From: JBHJGP01 sp050331695
GTDB taxonomy: Bacteria > Pseudomonadota > Alphaproteobacteria > Geminicoccales > Geminicoccaceae
Reading direction: 5' to 3'
Assembly (NCBI GenBank): GCA_050331695.1
Contig: JBHJGP010000015.1
Coordinates: 62,001 to 126,000, forward strand
DNA: 64,000 nucleotides
Below are positions 33,735 through 43,085 of this stretch, piece by piece (position 1 is the first letter of the stretch; every line of letters starts with the position of its first letter). The position numbers were made by a program, and so were the translations under genes. The notes beneath the pieces were generated by a model that did not search any database, was not told the DNA's origin, and saw only the letters and a list, made by a program, of their open reading frames with translations.

Positions 33735-35671
33735 CCGGCGCCGGCGGTGCAAGATTGGCCGAAGACGACGGCGAACGGCCCAAGCTCCAGCCGGTTTTCG
33801 AGCCGCCGAAGCGATGTCTGGTCCAGCCAATCGGAGTTGGTGCGCGCCGCGTCAAAACTCTCCTCGTCGAGGAACAGCCCCTCGATCGCGGCGGCCAGCG
33901 AAAGCATTTTTGGTTCAGCGCTGAGGTTGGCGATCAGAAATTTTGTTGGGACGCCTGCGCCGACGGCCAGGATCGCCACGTCATCCGAACCGCCGTCGGT
34001 CGTCCGGACGGGTTGATCGCTGCAAGCACAGAGCCAGCGCATGACGTGGAAGACGGGACGGTAGTCGTCCGCTGCACCGATCAAGCCAGACGGTCCGCTG
34101 AGGTGGTTCAGGATCAGCTGTGCGACACCGGTTCTGGCCATGGCCGCGGCATAGCCGGCCGTCCAGGCGGCACCGAAAAGCCCCTTCTGGCGCGGATCCT
34201 GTCGAGCCATGGCCAACCTCTGCCCGCTCGGATTGTCGAGCGTATCGGCGCCATAGGGATTGTGGCGCATGGCAATTGCCGCAGGGCCGATGTGAACCGG
34301 CAGACCCGGCGCCATCGCGCCCATGCTGGCGACGATCGCCGGCAGCGCCTCCAAGGTCTGCATCACCGAGCGGTCATCAGCTGCGTGGACCAGCGGGCTG
34401 TTCGTGCAGCTAATGGCGTCGATGCAGGCCGGCGGCGGCCTCTTCCTGTTCAGTTCAGTGAAATAGCTGGCCATCCCGCCCAGGATCTTTGTCTGCGGGA
34501 ACACCTCCCGGGCGGCATTGTAGATATGGGCCAGATCGGCGACGTCCGGCCAGGGACCGGACGGTTGAACGCTCTTCAAGTAAGGCGCCGGGCAGGCGAG
34601 GAGGTATGAGACCTTGAGACCCACCTGCCGGCAGGCGTCGGCCGCCGCGGCGAGTTCGGTGGCGGGCCGGACACCGGCGCTCAGGATCAGTTCGAGCTGT
34701 ACCTCTGTCTCAAGACGTTTCGCGATGCCGGCATACGCTTTGAGAACATTCGAGAAATCGGGATCGCCCGCCTCGGCATAGACGCTGAGAACCGAGGGCT
34801 TGAGCCCTTCGAGCGACCCGATCTGGTTGCTTACCGCGTCCAGGTCGGCCGGCATGATCCCGAGGCCAATCCGGGGCATCTGGCCGGCTGGTTCGCCGAT
34901 TGACATCGGGGCAGGCTCGCTCCTTTTAGCGGGTGCCGCCTGGCCGCGGGCGCCTTCGATCTCAATCAGGATCCGCTGTCGGGTCTTGGTCCCGGCATCC
35001 AGCCGGTAGGGCCAAGGATCCAGGAGCGAGCCGACATAGGTTTTGTAGGACGCGTCGGTCCAGTTGCGCTGGTCCTCCATCTCGAACACGGCATCCGGAT
35101 CGTGAGGGAAGCCCGCTTCCATCCGGCAGGTGACCGCGAGATCGGCCGTCAACTGGTGGCGAAGCGAACGGATATCGAAGATCGGCTGGCCGGGACTGAT
35201 CAGCGCCGGAAAGATTTCGTCCGACACGCTGCCGTCTTTGTGGCTAACGCGAACCGGCTCACCGGCAACGCCGTTGATGGGGTGAAGGACCGTGAAACCG
35301 GTGCGGTTGGTGAGAAAGCTGGAGAGCGCTTCACCGTCGGCCATGATCGTCAGGGTCCCGCCGGCGTCTCCCTCGACGATCAACTGAAAACGAAAATCAA
35401 TCTCCGCCGTTTGGACGCGTCCATCCAGTGTCGCCCGAAAACCGTTTTCGTTGTTCTCGATGACGGGCTCGCTGAGGGCTGCCGGCGGTGATCCCCAGTT
35501 CTGGTCGCGGACGACATAGTCGACACCCCGGATCGCCTCTTGGCCGGTGAAGCGGATCGCCCGGACGCTGCTGCCGTCGAGTTCGCAAGCGAGCGGTCCT
35601 GCCTTCAACAAAATTCCTGGGCTCGGCGCCTGGTCCGTGCCGTAAAGCTTCTGGTTTCGCGATGCGGCCAT
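33719..35671 (-). CDS. apnL: D-apionate lactonase
   Basis: A 650-residue protein matching the length and N-terminal pattern (KLYGTD, LLKAGPLACELDG, GQEAIRGVDYVVRDQNWG) that I associate with ApnL, the enzyme that opens D-apionolactone to D-apionate. An N-terminal beta-rich domain is followed by a TIM-barrel-like part (about 270-560). No signal peptide, so it is cytoplasmic. The call is from family resemblance plus context: dehydrogenase, oxidoisomerase and kinase of the pathway are downstream. It starts 24 bases after the regulator gene, with AAGGGACG before the ATG. Confidence 0.78.
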   Translation of the reverse strand: MAASRNQKLYGTDQAPSPGILLKAGPLACELDGSSVRAIRFTGQEAIRGVDYVVRDQNWGSPPAALSEPVIENNENGFRATLDGRVQTAEIDFRFQLIVEGDAGGTLTIMADGEALSSFLTNRTGFTVLHPINGVAGEPVRVSHKDGSVSDEIFPALISPGQPIFDIRSLRHQLTADLAVTCRMEAGFPHDPDAVFEMEDQRNWTDASYKTYVGSLLDPWPYRLDAGTKTRQRILIEIEGARGQAAPAKRSEPAPMSIGEPAGQMPRIGLGIMPADLDAVSNQIGSLEGLKPSVLSVYAEAGDPDFSNVLKAYAGIAKRLETEVQLELILSAGVRPATELAAAADACRQVGLKVSYLLACPAPYLKSVQPSGPWPDVADLAHIYNAAREVFPQTKILGGMASYFTELNRKRPPPACIDAISCTNSPLVHAADDRSVMQTLEALPAIVASMGAMAPGLPVHIGPAAIAMRHNPYGADTLDNPSGQRLAMARQDPRQKGLFGAAWTAGYAAAMARTGVAQLILNHLSGPSGLIGAADDYRPVFHVMRWLCACSDQPVRTTDGGSDDVAILAVGAGVPTKFLIANLSAEPKMLSLAAAIEGLFLDEESFDAARTNSDWLDQTSLRRLENRLELGPFAVVFGQSCTAGAGGIMT

Positions 35672-35695
35672 GGGTGCGTCCCTTTTGATCGGCGC

Positions 35696-36412
35696 TTAGC
35701 CGGCGCCTTCGAATTGACGATAAAGTTTGTTGGCGCGAGTCAGATGGGCCCGCATGGCCTGGCGTGCCCGCTCAGGATCGCCGGCGGCGATCGCCTCGAA
35801 GATCTGAGTATGTTCGTTGAGCGTCAGTTTTTCGGCGCCGGGCACGCGGACGATGTCGACATAATAGGCGCCGAGCCAGTCGAACATGGCTTCGATGATC
35901 GCCGGGAAGATCGGGTTGCCGGTCATCGCCGCGATCTGGCGGTGGAACGCCATGTCCTTGGCCACGAACTCGGATAGGTCGTTGAGCGTGCGTTTGTGAT
36001 CCTCCAGGCGGGCCGCGAGCAGGGCCACGTCGTCGGGCGTCGCGCGGGCGGCCGCGCGAAAGGCGAGGCCCTCCTCGAGAAACAGGCGCGCGTCCTTGAG
36101 GTGATCCAGATTTTCATTGCCTGCGCTCAGGAGATGGCGCGCGCCGCCGGCGACCTGTTTGATCAGATGCTCGGCGCTCGGCTCGACCACCCGAGCCCGC
36201 TCGCCCTGGCTGATGGTGACCATGCCGAGCCGCTCCAACGCCTGCAGCGCCTCTCGTACCGCCGGCCTGCCGACGCCGTAGAACGCCATCAGATCCCGCT
36301 CGGAGGGTAATTGATCGCCGGGGCGAAAATCGCCGCCCCGGATGCGGTCGATCAAGCGGTCCAGGACCTCCTGGAACAGCTTACGGCGGAGAATGGGTTC
36401 GGTCGCTGGCAT
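35696..36412 (-). CDS. GntR-family transcriptional regulator, FadR/FCD subgroup
   Basis: A 238-residue regulator. The winged HTH at residues 10-75 contains GDQLPSERDLMAFYGVGRPAVREALQALE, the GntR signature, followed by an all-helical FCD ligand-binding domain (about 95-225). The true start is ATG 36412; the frame stays open to 36646 without a credible start. It heads the apiose operon and most likely represses it until a pathway acid binds. A 19-bp motif at 36412-36430 covers its own start, consistent with autoregulation. Confidence 0.88.
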   Translation of the reverse strand: MPATEPILRRKLFQEVLDRLIDRIRGGDFRPGDQLPSERDLMAFYGVGRPAVREALQALERLGMVTISQGERARVVEPSAEHLIKQVAGGARHLLSAGNENLDHLKDARLFLEEGLAFRAAARATPDDVALLAARLEDHKRTLNDLSEFVAKDMAFHRQIAAMTGNPIFPAIIEAMFDWLGAYYVDIVRVPGAEKLTLNEHTQIFEAIAAGDPERARQAMRAHLTRANKLYRQFEGAG

Positions 36413-36430
36413 GGTATGACATCCTGACCA
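36412..36430. promoter_or_regulatory. candidate GntR operator at the regulator start
   Basis: TGGTATGACATCCTGACCA: TGGT-N11-ACCA, the same 19-bp geometry as the site at 33716-33734 and 13 of 19 bases identical to its reverse complement. It overlaps the GntR start codon and occupies the divergent region with the methyltransferase gene. Confidence 0.5.
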
Positions 36431-36596
36431 GCTGATGATGGCCGGGTGGGCCACGGATTGCAATGATCCGAGCGTCTGCCATCGGGCGCTGGGACGTTGC
36501 GATTGAAGCGGGGTCGAAAAATTTGACTGGTTGGGGGATGGCCCATAGGACGGCTTTTTGGGGCTATGACCAACAAGCGGAAAAACACCGATCCCA

Positions 36597-37622
36597 ATGC
36601 GCCAAAAGGTTCTCGACTTCGTCCGGCGCGTCGCCGGCACCGACAAATTGCATCATGAACTGGCCGGGCTCAGGGCCGATGTGGCGGGCCTGGCTGCCGC
36701 CACGACCCACGAGCGTCCCGATCTGGAATCGAAGCGACGATCGGCCGAAGCGGCAAGCAAGCTCGGCACGCTGATCGCGCTGCCCGGCACCGACTATTCA
36801 AAATATGCGATCCCGGTCGAGTACCCGCCGTCCCGGGATCTTCGGCCCCGCTGGGGCAACACCCAGCCGCTGCTACAGCCGATCGTCGACTGGATCCGGC
36901 CCCATGAGCCCGCGTTTCGCTCGTTGCTCGACGATATCAAGCGGAAGGCGCCGTCTCTGGCGGCGATCACCCGCGACTTCGATGCCGCCAACCTGCCGGA
37001 GCCGGCGTGGCTGGGCGTGCCGTTTGCGCCGTTCGACAGCGCCGCGCTCTACACCCTGGTCGGCCAGAGCAAACCGGCGCTTTATCTGGAGATCGGATCC
37101 GGCGTGACCACGGCCTTCGCCCATCGTTCGATCCGGGATCATGGGCTCGATACCAAGATCGTCTCGATCGATCCGGAACCCCGGGCGGAGATCGACAATA
37201 TCTGCGATGAGGTCGTGCGCCATGGGCTAGAGACCTGTGATCTCACCTTGTTCGACCGGCTCCAGGTCGGCGACATTCTGTTCCTGGACGGGTCACACCG
37301 GGTGTTCATGAACAGCGACGTCACCGTCTTCATGCTCGAGGTTCTGCCGAGGCTGAAGCCCGGCGTTCTGGTCCATATCCACGATATCTCCCTGCCTTGG
37401 GATTACCCGGACATGTTCGTTTCCTGGTACTGGAGCGAGCAGTACATCCTGGCGGCCTATATCATCGGTGCCGCCGACCGGCTGAGGCCTGTGTTCCCGA
37501 CGGCCTGGGTCTGCCGGGATCCTGTGTTCGAGGACTGGTTCGCGGAGCCGCCGGTCGATCTCGGCGAGGCCAACCACGCCTGGCGGGGCGGCGGCTCCTT
37601 ATGGTTTACCCATCTCGAGTGA
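36597..37622 (+). CDS. class I SAM-dependent methyltransferase-like protein
   Basis: A 341-residue protein whose centre (about 150-290) resembles the Methyltransf_24 fold: YLEIGSGVTTAFAH forms the SAM-binding loop, followed by VSIDPEPR (acidic ribose-binding position) and DILFLDGSH. The N-terminal 100 residues are helical and charged. No clear Shine-Dalgarno before the ATG. Substrate unknown; similar proteins occur near glycan genes, but none are here. It stands alone, divergent from the GntR gene and convergent with ccoS. Confidence 0.75.
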   Translation: MRQKVLDFVRRVAGTDKLHHELAGLRADVAGLAAATTHERPDLESKRRSAEAASKLGTLIALPGTDYSKYAIPVEYPPSRDLRPRWGNTQPLLQPIVDWIRPHEPAFRSLLDDIKRKAPSLAAITRDFDAANLPEPAWLGVPFAPFDSAALYTLVGQSKPALYLEIGSGVTTAFAHRSIRDHGLDTKIVSIDPEPRAEIDNICDEVVRHGLETCDLTLFDRLQVGDILFLDGSHRVFMNSDVTVFMLEVLPRLKPGVLVHIHDISLPWDYPDMFVSWYWSEQYILAAYIIGAADRLRPVFPTAWVCRDPVFEDWFAEPPVDLGEANHAWRGGGSLWFTHLE

Positions 37623-37666
37623 CCGGCGAACGGGCCCGAGGGTTGAAGGTAAGGGTTAGGAACGAT

Positions 37667-37843
37667 TTACCGGTCCGGCTCGCGCTCGGCAGGCTTTGCG
37701 TCGTGCTCGTCATCCAGAAGGATGCGCTCGGCGGCGCCGTCCAGATCATCATACTGACCGCTTCTGAGCGACCATAAGAAGGCGGCCAGGCCCAGGGCAC
37801 CGAGAAACAGAGCTGCCGGGACCAGGACCAGAAGCCCGGTCAT
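37667..37843 (-). CDS. ccoS: cbb3-type oxidase assembly protein CcoS/FixS
   Basis: A 58-residue protein found by reading past the ccoI stop. One N-terminal transmembrane helix (LLVLVPAALFLGALGLAAFL) is followed by WSLRSGQYDDLDGAAERIL, the CcoS hallmark (SGQYDDLDG). CcoS is needed for cofactor insertion into the cbb3 oxidase core. ATGA overlap with ccoI. Last gene of the ccoGHIS assembly operon. Confidence 0.93.
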   Translation of the reverse strand: MTGLLVLVPAALFLGALGLAAFLWSLRSGQYDDLDGAAERILLDDEHDAKPAEREPDR

Positions 37844-40080
37844 GCCACGGGCGCCAGACGGTTTGCGGTTCCGCGGGCCGGGGTCTGGCGCTCTTTGCCG
37901 GGCCCTCTCTCAAGGAGCCGGAGCGCGTTGGCGGTGACCAGGAGCGAGGAGGTGGACATGGCGATCGCAGCCACGAGCGGCGAGGCGAGCCCGGCCACGG
38001 CGATCGGCACGGCGACGCAGTTGTAGGCGGCGGCGATGCCGAAATTCTGGAGCATAAGACGCCGGGTTTTTTGGCCGACGCCGTGCGCTTCCGTCACCGC
38101 CGCCAGCCGCTCGCCGGTGAACACCAGATGAGCCGTCGTCTGGCTGATCTCGGCGGCGGTCGCCGGCGACATGGAAACGGTTGCCGTCGCCAGCGCCGGG
38201 GCATCGTTGAGCCCGTCGCCGACCATCAGGATCTTTTCGCCCTCGGCCGCGCGGGCCTCCAGCATGGCGACCTTTTCCCCAGGTGTGCAGCCGGCGCGCC
38301 ACTCGTCGATCCCGAGCTTATCGGCGATGGCCGCCACGGCGGCCGGGCGATCGCCGGACAAGATCGCTGGTCGCAGTCCCCGTTCCTGAAGCCCGCGGAC
38401 CACGGGCGCGGCATCGACGCGGAGATCATCCTCGAAGACGTAGCGGGCGAAAGATCCGTCGCTCGACCGAAAGGCCAGGCTTAGACGGGGATCGTCCGCA
38501 TCCTCGATACCGCACCAGCCCGCGCGCCCAAGACGTAGCTCCCGGTCCCCGAGCCTGGCCCTGACCCCGAAGCCCGGCTCCTCGGTGATCTCGCTTAAGT
38601 CGGGAAGGCGGAGCTGCCGCTCCTCGGCGACCCGGCTCAGAGCCCTGGCCAGGGGATGACGGCTGGCGGCGGCGAGGGCGGCGGCTTCGGCCATGACCGC
38701 TGTCTGGTCCGGCGTCGCTTCGACGAACCTGGGCTCGCCCCGGGTCAGCGTGCCAGTCTTGTCGAACACCACCCGATCAATCGAGGCCAGGCGCTCCAGA
38801 GCGGTGCCATCCTTCATCATGATACCGCGGCGAAGCAGCCTGCCGGCGGCGACGGTCTGGACGGCCGGGACGGCGAGGCCCAGCGCGCAGGGGCAGGTGA
38901 TGATCAATACGGCCACGGCGGTGAACAGCGAGACCCGCCAGTCGCCACCGGTGGTCACCAGCCAGCCAATAAAGGTCGCGAGCGCCAAGATGTGGACCGT
39001 GGGCGCATAGATCTGGGCGGCCCGGTCTGCCAGCCGGACATAGGCGTTCTTGCTGCGCTCGGCCGCTTCCACCAGGCGCACGATATCGGCCAACAGCGTG
39101 CCCTCGCCGGTGGCCTGGATCCGGACGTCCACCGCGCCCGTCAGATTGTTGGTTCCGGCGTGAACGATCGTGCCGGGCCCGACCGGCTCCGGTGTCGATT
39201 CGCCGGTGACCAGGGACCGGTCGATCTCGCTTCGACCCTGAAGGACGACGCCGTCCACGGGCAGACGGTCGCCGGGGGCGACCCGGACGATCATGCCCTT
39301 CTCGAGCTCGGCGACGGCCATGCGTCTGATCTCGCCATCGGGCAGGACGATGTCGGCCGCGGTCGCCGCCAGCGCCGTCAACTGGGCCGCCCCGGAGCGG
39401 GCCAAACCGCGCATGCGATGGTCCAGATAACGGCCGATCAGAAGGAAGAACAACAACATGACCGCGGCGTCGAAATAGGCTTCCGCCCCGTGGTTCACGG
39501 TCTCGAAGAGGCTGATACCGGCCGCTAGCAGGACCGCGAGCGAGATCGGCACGTCCATGTTGAGCCGTCCGTGGCGAAGCGCCTGCCAGGCCGAACGGTA
39601 GAAGGGACGGCCCGCCAGCGCGACGGCGGGAAGGGCGATCAGGGCCGAGAGCCAATGAAAGAGATCGCGGGTGGTCCCCTCGGCGCCGGCCCAGACCGAG
39701 ACCGACAAGAGCATCACGTTGGCGGCGGCGAAACCGGCGATCGCCAAAGCGCGGAGCAGCTGGCGTTCCTCGGCGCCGGTATCGAGACCGGCGACCAGGG
39801 TCGGATCGAACGGCTTGGCCTCGAAGCCTATGGCCGCCAGCCTTTCCACCACCGCGTCGGTGTCGAGGCGCTCGCCCTCGAGATGAAGCCTTTTGGTGGT
39901 TAGGTTGAGCCGCGCGGAGCTCAAACCCGGCAGACCTGTGACGCTCCTTTCGATCTTGGCGATGCAGCCGGCGCAATGGACGGACGGAATGAGGAGATCC
40001 GCCTCCTCATGACCCTTATCCGATCGCCGAACCCAAGGGTCTTTCCCCGTTCGCCCAAAGGTGGCGGGCCGGTCGCTCAC
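37840..40080 (-). CDS. ccoI: copper-translocating P-type ATPase CcoI/FixI for cbb3 oxidase assembly
   Basis: A 746-residue P1B ATPase that supplies copper to the cbb3 catalytic subunit. It has a heavy-metal-binding domain with HCAGC (Cys36, Cys39), the membrane CPC motif (ITCPCALGLAVP), the phosphorylation motif DKTGTLTRGE and GDGLNDAPAL. GTG at 40080 overlaps the ccoH stop (GTGA), which decides the start; the frame remains open to 40155 within ccoH. It overlaps ccoS downstream. Confidence 0.94.
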   Translation of the reverse strand: MSDRPATFGRTGKDPWVRRSDKGHEEADLLIPSVHCAGCIAKIERSVTGLPGLSSARLNLTTKRLHLEGERLDTDAVVERLAAIGFEAKPFDPTLVAGLDTGAEERQLLRALAIAGFAAANVMLLSVSVWAGAEGTTRDLFHWLSALIALPAVALAGRPFYRSAWQALRHGRLNMDVPISLAVLLAAGISLFETVNHGAEAYFDAAVMLLFFLLIGRYLDHRMRGLARSGAAQLTALAATAADIVLPDGEIRRMAVAELEKGMIVRVAPGDRLPVDGVVLQGRSEIDRSLVTGESTPEPVGPGTIVHAGTNNLTGAVDVRIQATGEGTLLADIVRLVEAAERSKNAYVRLADRAAQIYAPTVHILALATFIGWLVTTGGDWRVSLFTAVAVLIITCPCALGLAVPAVQTVAAGRLLRRGIMMKDGTALERLASIDRVVFDKTGTLTRGEPRFVEATPDQTAVMAEAAALAAASRHPLARALSRVAEERQLRLPDLSEITEEPGFGVRARLGDRELRLGRAGWCGIEDADDPRLSLAFRSSDGSFARYVFEDDLRVDAAPVVRGLQERGLRPAILSGDRPAAVAAIADKLGIDEWRAGCTPGEKVAMLEARAAEGEKILMVGDGLNDAPALATATVSMSPATAAEISQTTAHLVFTGERLAAVTEAHGVGQKTRRLMLQNFGIAAAYNCVAVPIAVAGLASPLVAAIAMSTSSLLVTANALRLLERGPGKERQTPARGTANRLAPVA

Positions 40081-40547
40081 GGAACCGCGACGCGCAGGCG
40101 TTCTTGATGGACGACGACGCCATCGACGGTCCGGGCCACAAACAGAGCGTCCCACCGGCCGGCCGCGAGATCGACCGAAGCCTCATAGTGGCCGCGTTCG
40201 GTTTCGGTCAGATCCAGTGTCCGGTCGTCACCCTCGTGAGCCGGCCGGCCGAGCTCGACCCGGACGTCGAGGCCGGCTGCCGCGAGGCCGTTAGCTTTGA
40301 CAAGATCGATGCTGGTAAGGTCCCGATCGACGGTGATCTCGGAGTGCCAGCCACGCTGCCTCTGGGCTTCGGCATCCGCCAGCACCCGGTTGTATTCCTG
40401 GCTCGCCACATAGCTGTTCTCGACGACGAGACCAGGAAAACTGCCGGTGGCGAGAACCGCCAAAACCAAATTGACACCAATCGTCACGCCGAAGAACAGG
40501 ACCATGACGATGGCCATGTGAGTGCCGGTGAAGCGGCCGCCGCTCAT
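40077..40547 (-). CDS. ccoH: cbb3 oxidase assembly protein CcoH/FixH
   Basis: A 156-residue membrane-anchored protein: one N-terminal helix (AIVMVLFFGVTIGVNLVLAVLA) and a periplasmic beta-rich FixH domain with SYVASQEYNRVLADAEAQ, the family's usual opening. It assists maturation of the cbb3 core. ATGA overlap with ccoG and GTGA overlap with ccoI. Confidence 0.92.
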   Translation of the reverse strand: MSGGRFTGTHMAIVMVLFFGVTIGVNLVLAVLATGSFPGLVVENSYVASQEYNRVLADAEAQRQRGWHSEITVDRDLTSIDLVKANGLAAAGLDVRVELGRPAHEGDDRTLDLTETERGHYEASVDLAAGRWDALFVARTVDGVVVHQERLRVAVP

Positions 40548-42034
40548 GGTTCGGGCCTGTTGAAGATGGCCCGGTAATCGGCCCGTTCGCCATCGGTGAG
40601 ATCGTGAAGAAGAAGATCGAAGCTCTGTCTCGCGCTGTCGCTCGCCGCTTGCTCCTGGGTGACGTAGAGCTTCACCGAACGAAGCTCGTTGGCCGGCACA
40701 TCGATCTCGACCCGGCGGCGCGGCGGCTGCTCATCACTTGCCAGGCTCATGGCGGCCCCCGGTAGTCCTTCCAGTTCCACGGCGAACGAGCGCGGGTGGT
40801 TTAGCATGTTGGAGATCTTAAGCGTGTAGCCGTTGCGCACCGAGCCGTCGGAGAGCTGGACGAACACCGGATTGCGGTCGTGGAGCACGGAGAGATCGAG
40901 CCGATCCCGGCTGAAAAGGGCGAGCAGCATGACCAGACCGATCAAGGACCAGGCGCCGAAATAGATCAGCGTCCTGGTTCTAAAGATGGTGGTCCAGTCA
41001 TGGCGAACCGACTCGCCGGCGGCGCGGCGTTCATAGTCATGCAGGGTCGAGTAGCTGATCAGGCCGCGCGGGCTGCCGACCTTGTCCATGACATTGTCGC
41101 AGGCGTCGATGCAGAGCGCGCAGGTGATGCATTCGAGCTGTTGGCCGTCCCGAATATCGATGCCCATGGGGCACACGGCAACGCACTGGTTGCAGTCGAT
41201 ACAGTCGCCGAACTGTTCCGGCTCGGCCTCGCGCGCCTTTTTGTGACGCGAGCGAGGCTCGCCCCGCCAATCATTGTAGGTGACGACCATCGAGTGCTCG
41301 TCGAGCATGGCGGCCTGAATCCGGGGCCAGGGACACATATAGGTGCAGACCTGCTCGCGCATGTGACCGCCGAAGCCATAGGTCGTCGCGGTCAGGATGC
41401 CGACGGTGATGTAGGCGTAGTGACTCGCCTCACCGGTGACGAAATCGATTGCCAAGGTCGGCGCATCGGCGAAATAGAAGATCCAGGCACCGCCGGTGGC
41501 CATCGCGATCACCAGCCACAGGCTGTGTTTGACTGTCCGCTTGACGACCTTGTCCGCCGTCCAAGGCGTTTTCGCCAGTTTGATCTGGGCGTTGCGGTCG
41601 CCGTCGATCATCCGCTCGACGACGAGGAACAGGTCGACCCAGACCGTTTGCGGGCAGGTGTAGCCGCACCAGGCCCGACCGACTGTCGACGTGATCAAGA
41701 ACAGGCCCACGCCCGCCATGATCAAAAGGCCGGCGACAAAGAAAAACTCTTGCGGCCAAATCTCGATGAAGAAGAAGTAGAACCGACTGTTGGCGATATC
41801 GATTAGAACCGCCTGATCGGGAGCGAATGGGCCGCGGTCCCAGCGAAGCCAGGGCGTCACGTAGTAAATGCCGAGCGTGACCGCCATGATCCACCATTTG
41901 GCGGTACGGAACCGGCCGGTCACCTTTTTCGGGAAGATCGGCTCCCGCGCCTTGTAGAGCTCGCGCTTCTCTTTGCTGTTTACCGCATCGACATCGATCC
42001 GATCGACCGCGTCATGAACCGTTACCGTTGCCAT
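40544..42034 (-). CDS. ccoG: cbb3 oxidase accessory iron-sulfur protein CcoG/FixG/RdxA
   Basis: A 496-residue membrane ferredoxin-like protein: several helices in the first 230 residues, then two [4Fe-4S] motifs (CIDCNQCVAVCP and CITCALCIDACD), one more helix, and a C-terminal Ig-like FixG_C domain. CcoG reduces Cu(II) for delivery in cbb3 oxidase maturation. It starts 30 bases after the ccoP stop, opening the GHIS part of the cluster. Confidence 0.94.
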   Translation of the reverse strand: MATVTVHDAVDRIDVDAVNSKEKRELYKAREPIFPKKVTGRFRTAKWWIMAVTLGIYYVTPWLRWDRGPFAPDQAVLIDIANSRFYFFFIEIWPQEFFFVAGLLIMAGVGLFLITSTVGRAWCGYTCPQTVWVDLFLVVERMIDGDRNAQIKLAKTPWTADKVVKRTVKHSLWLVIAMATGGAWIFYFADAPTLAIDFVTGEASHYAYITVGILTATTYGFGGHMREQVCTYMCPWPRIQAAMLDEHSMVVTYNDWRGEPRSRHKKAREAEPEQFGDCIDCNQCVAVCPMGIDIRDGQQLECITCALCIDACDNVMDKVGSPRGLISYSTLHDYERRAAGESVRHDWTTIFRTRTLIYFGAWSLIGLVMLLALFSRDRLDLSVLHDRNPVFVQLSDGSVRNGYTLKISNMLNHPRSFAVELEGLPGAAMSLASDEQPPRRRVEIDVPANELRSVKLYVTQEQAASDSARQSFDLLLHDLTDGERADYRAIFNRPEP

Positions 42035-42064
42035 CGAGGCCGTCTGTCCTTCGTCTCCGCGTGA

Positions 42065-42928
42065 CTATTCACCGACGCCGAGGGCGTGAACGTAAACCGT
42101 AAGCTGCTTGATCGTCGCCTCGTCCAGGCGGTGGCTCCAGCCGGGCATCACGCCGTAGCGTGAATGGGTGATCGTCTCGACGATGGATTCCACATCGCCG
42201 CCATAGAGCCAAATCGCGTCGTTGAGGGCCGGCGCGCCTTGCATGCGGTCACCGCCGCCGTCCTCGCCATGGCAGGCCGAGCAATTGTTGAGATAGAGCT
42301 CTTCCGCTCCGTCCTCGACCTCGACGCTTGGATCCGACAGGCTGCGGACATAATCGGCGAGTTGGATGATTTCATCCCGCTGCAGGATGCCGTCGCGGCC
42401 AAAGGCTGGCATCTCGGAATAGCGGGTCTCGTCATTTTGTTCGTAGCGAATGCCGTGAAGCAGCGTGGTATGGATATCCTCCAAGCTGCCGCCCCAGAGC
42501 CAGTCGTCGTCGTTCAGGTTGGGATAGCCCTCGAAGCCTGCGGCGCCTGAGCCGTGGCACTGGGAGCAGTTGTTGGCGAAGGCGGAGCGGCCGCCGGCGA
42601 CGGCGAACTGGAAGAGCTCCTCGTCATTGACGATCTGCTCGAGCGAGGCTTCCTCGATCTGCCCGTAGTAGCCGCCCTGGGCTTCGCGGGCCCGTTCGAC
42701 CGCGGCAGCAACGTCGGCACGGCTCGAATAGCCGAGAAGTCCCCCGGTAGCGCTCGTGATCAGCGGCCAGGCCGGAAAGAAGATCGTATAAACCAGCGCC
42801 CAGACGATGGTGATATAGAAGGTCCACAGCCACCAGCGTGGGAGCGGCGTGTTCAATTCCTTGATGCCGTCCCACTCGTGGCCCGTGGTTTCGGTGCCGG
42901 TGATCTCGTCGCGTTCGACGTCAGCCAT
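42065..42928 (-). CDS. ccoP: cbb3-type cytochrome c oxidase diheme subunit CcoP/FixP
   Basis: A 287-residue membrane-anchored diheme c-type cytochrome. One helix near residues 32-55 (FYITIVWALVYTIFFPAWPL) precedes two heme sites, NCSQCHGSG and NCSACHGEDG. It passes electrons from soluble cytochromes to CcoO and CcoN. ATG at 42928 with GAGGATTGAG upstream; the ccoQ stop is 2 bases away. Confidence 0.95.
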   Translation of the reverse strand: MADVERDEITGTETTGHEWDGIKELNTPLPRWWLWTFYITIVWALVYTIFFPAWPLITSATGGLLGYSSRADVAAAVERAREAQGGYYGQIEEASLEQIVNDEELFQFAVAGGRSAFANNCSQCHGSGAAGFEGYPNLNDDDWLWGGSLEDIHTTLLHGIRYEQNDETRYSEMPAFGRDGILQRDEIIQLADYVRSLSDPSVEVEDGAEELYLNNCSACHGEDGGGDRMQGAPALNDAIWLYGGDVESIVETITHSRYGVMPGWSHRLDEATIKQLTVYVHALGVGE

Positions 42929-42930
42929 GC

Positions 42931-43080
42931 TCAATCCTCACGAAACGGGATCTTGGCGTTTTCCTCATACTTGCGCTTTGCGCCGGGACGGAAAACGAAC
43001 AGGACCACCGCCAGAAAAACGATGATTAGGAACACCAGACCCCAGGTATCGGCGAATTGGCGCAGGCTCTCATAGTCCAT
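42931..43080 (-). CDS. ccoQ: cbb3-type oxidase small subunit CcoQ/FixQ
   Basis: A 49-residue single-helix protein read between ccoO and ccoP: MDYESLRQFADTWGLVF, a helix LIIVFLAVVLFVF, then FRPGAKRKYEENAKIPFRED. The helix followed by FRPG and a charged tail is typical of CcoQ, which stabilises the complex. Position between O and P matches the conserved operon. Confidence 0.95.
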   Translation of the reverse strand: MDYESLRQFADTWGLVFLIIVFLAVVLFVFRPGAKRKYEENAKIPFRED

Positions 43081-43085
43081 CGCTG

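Noticed and set aside
32699..34609. A 636-codon plus-strand frame opposite the apiose binding-protein and lactonase genes
   Set aside because: It spans two real genes and their intergenic operator, shows no domain, and is explained by GC-rich codon bias on the other strand.
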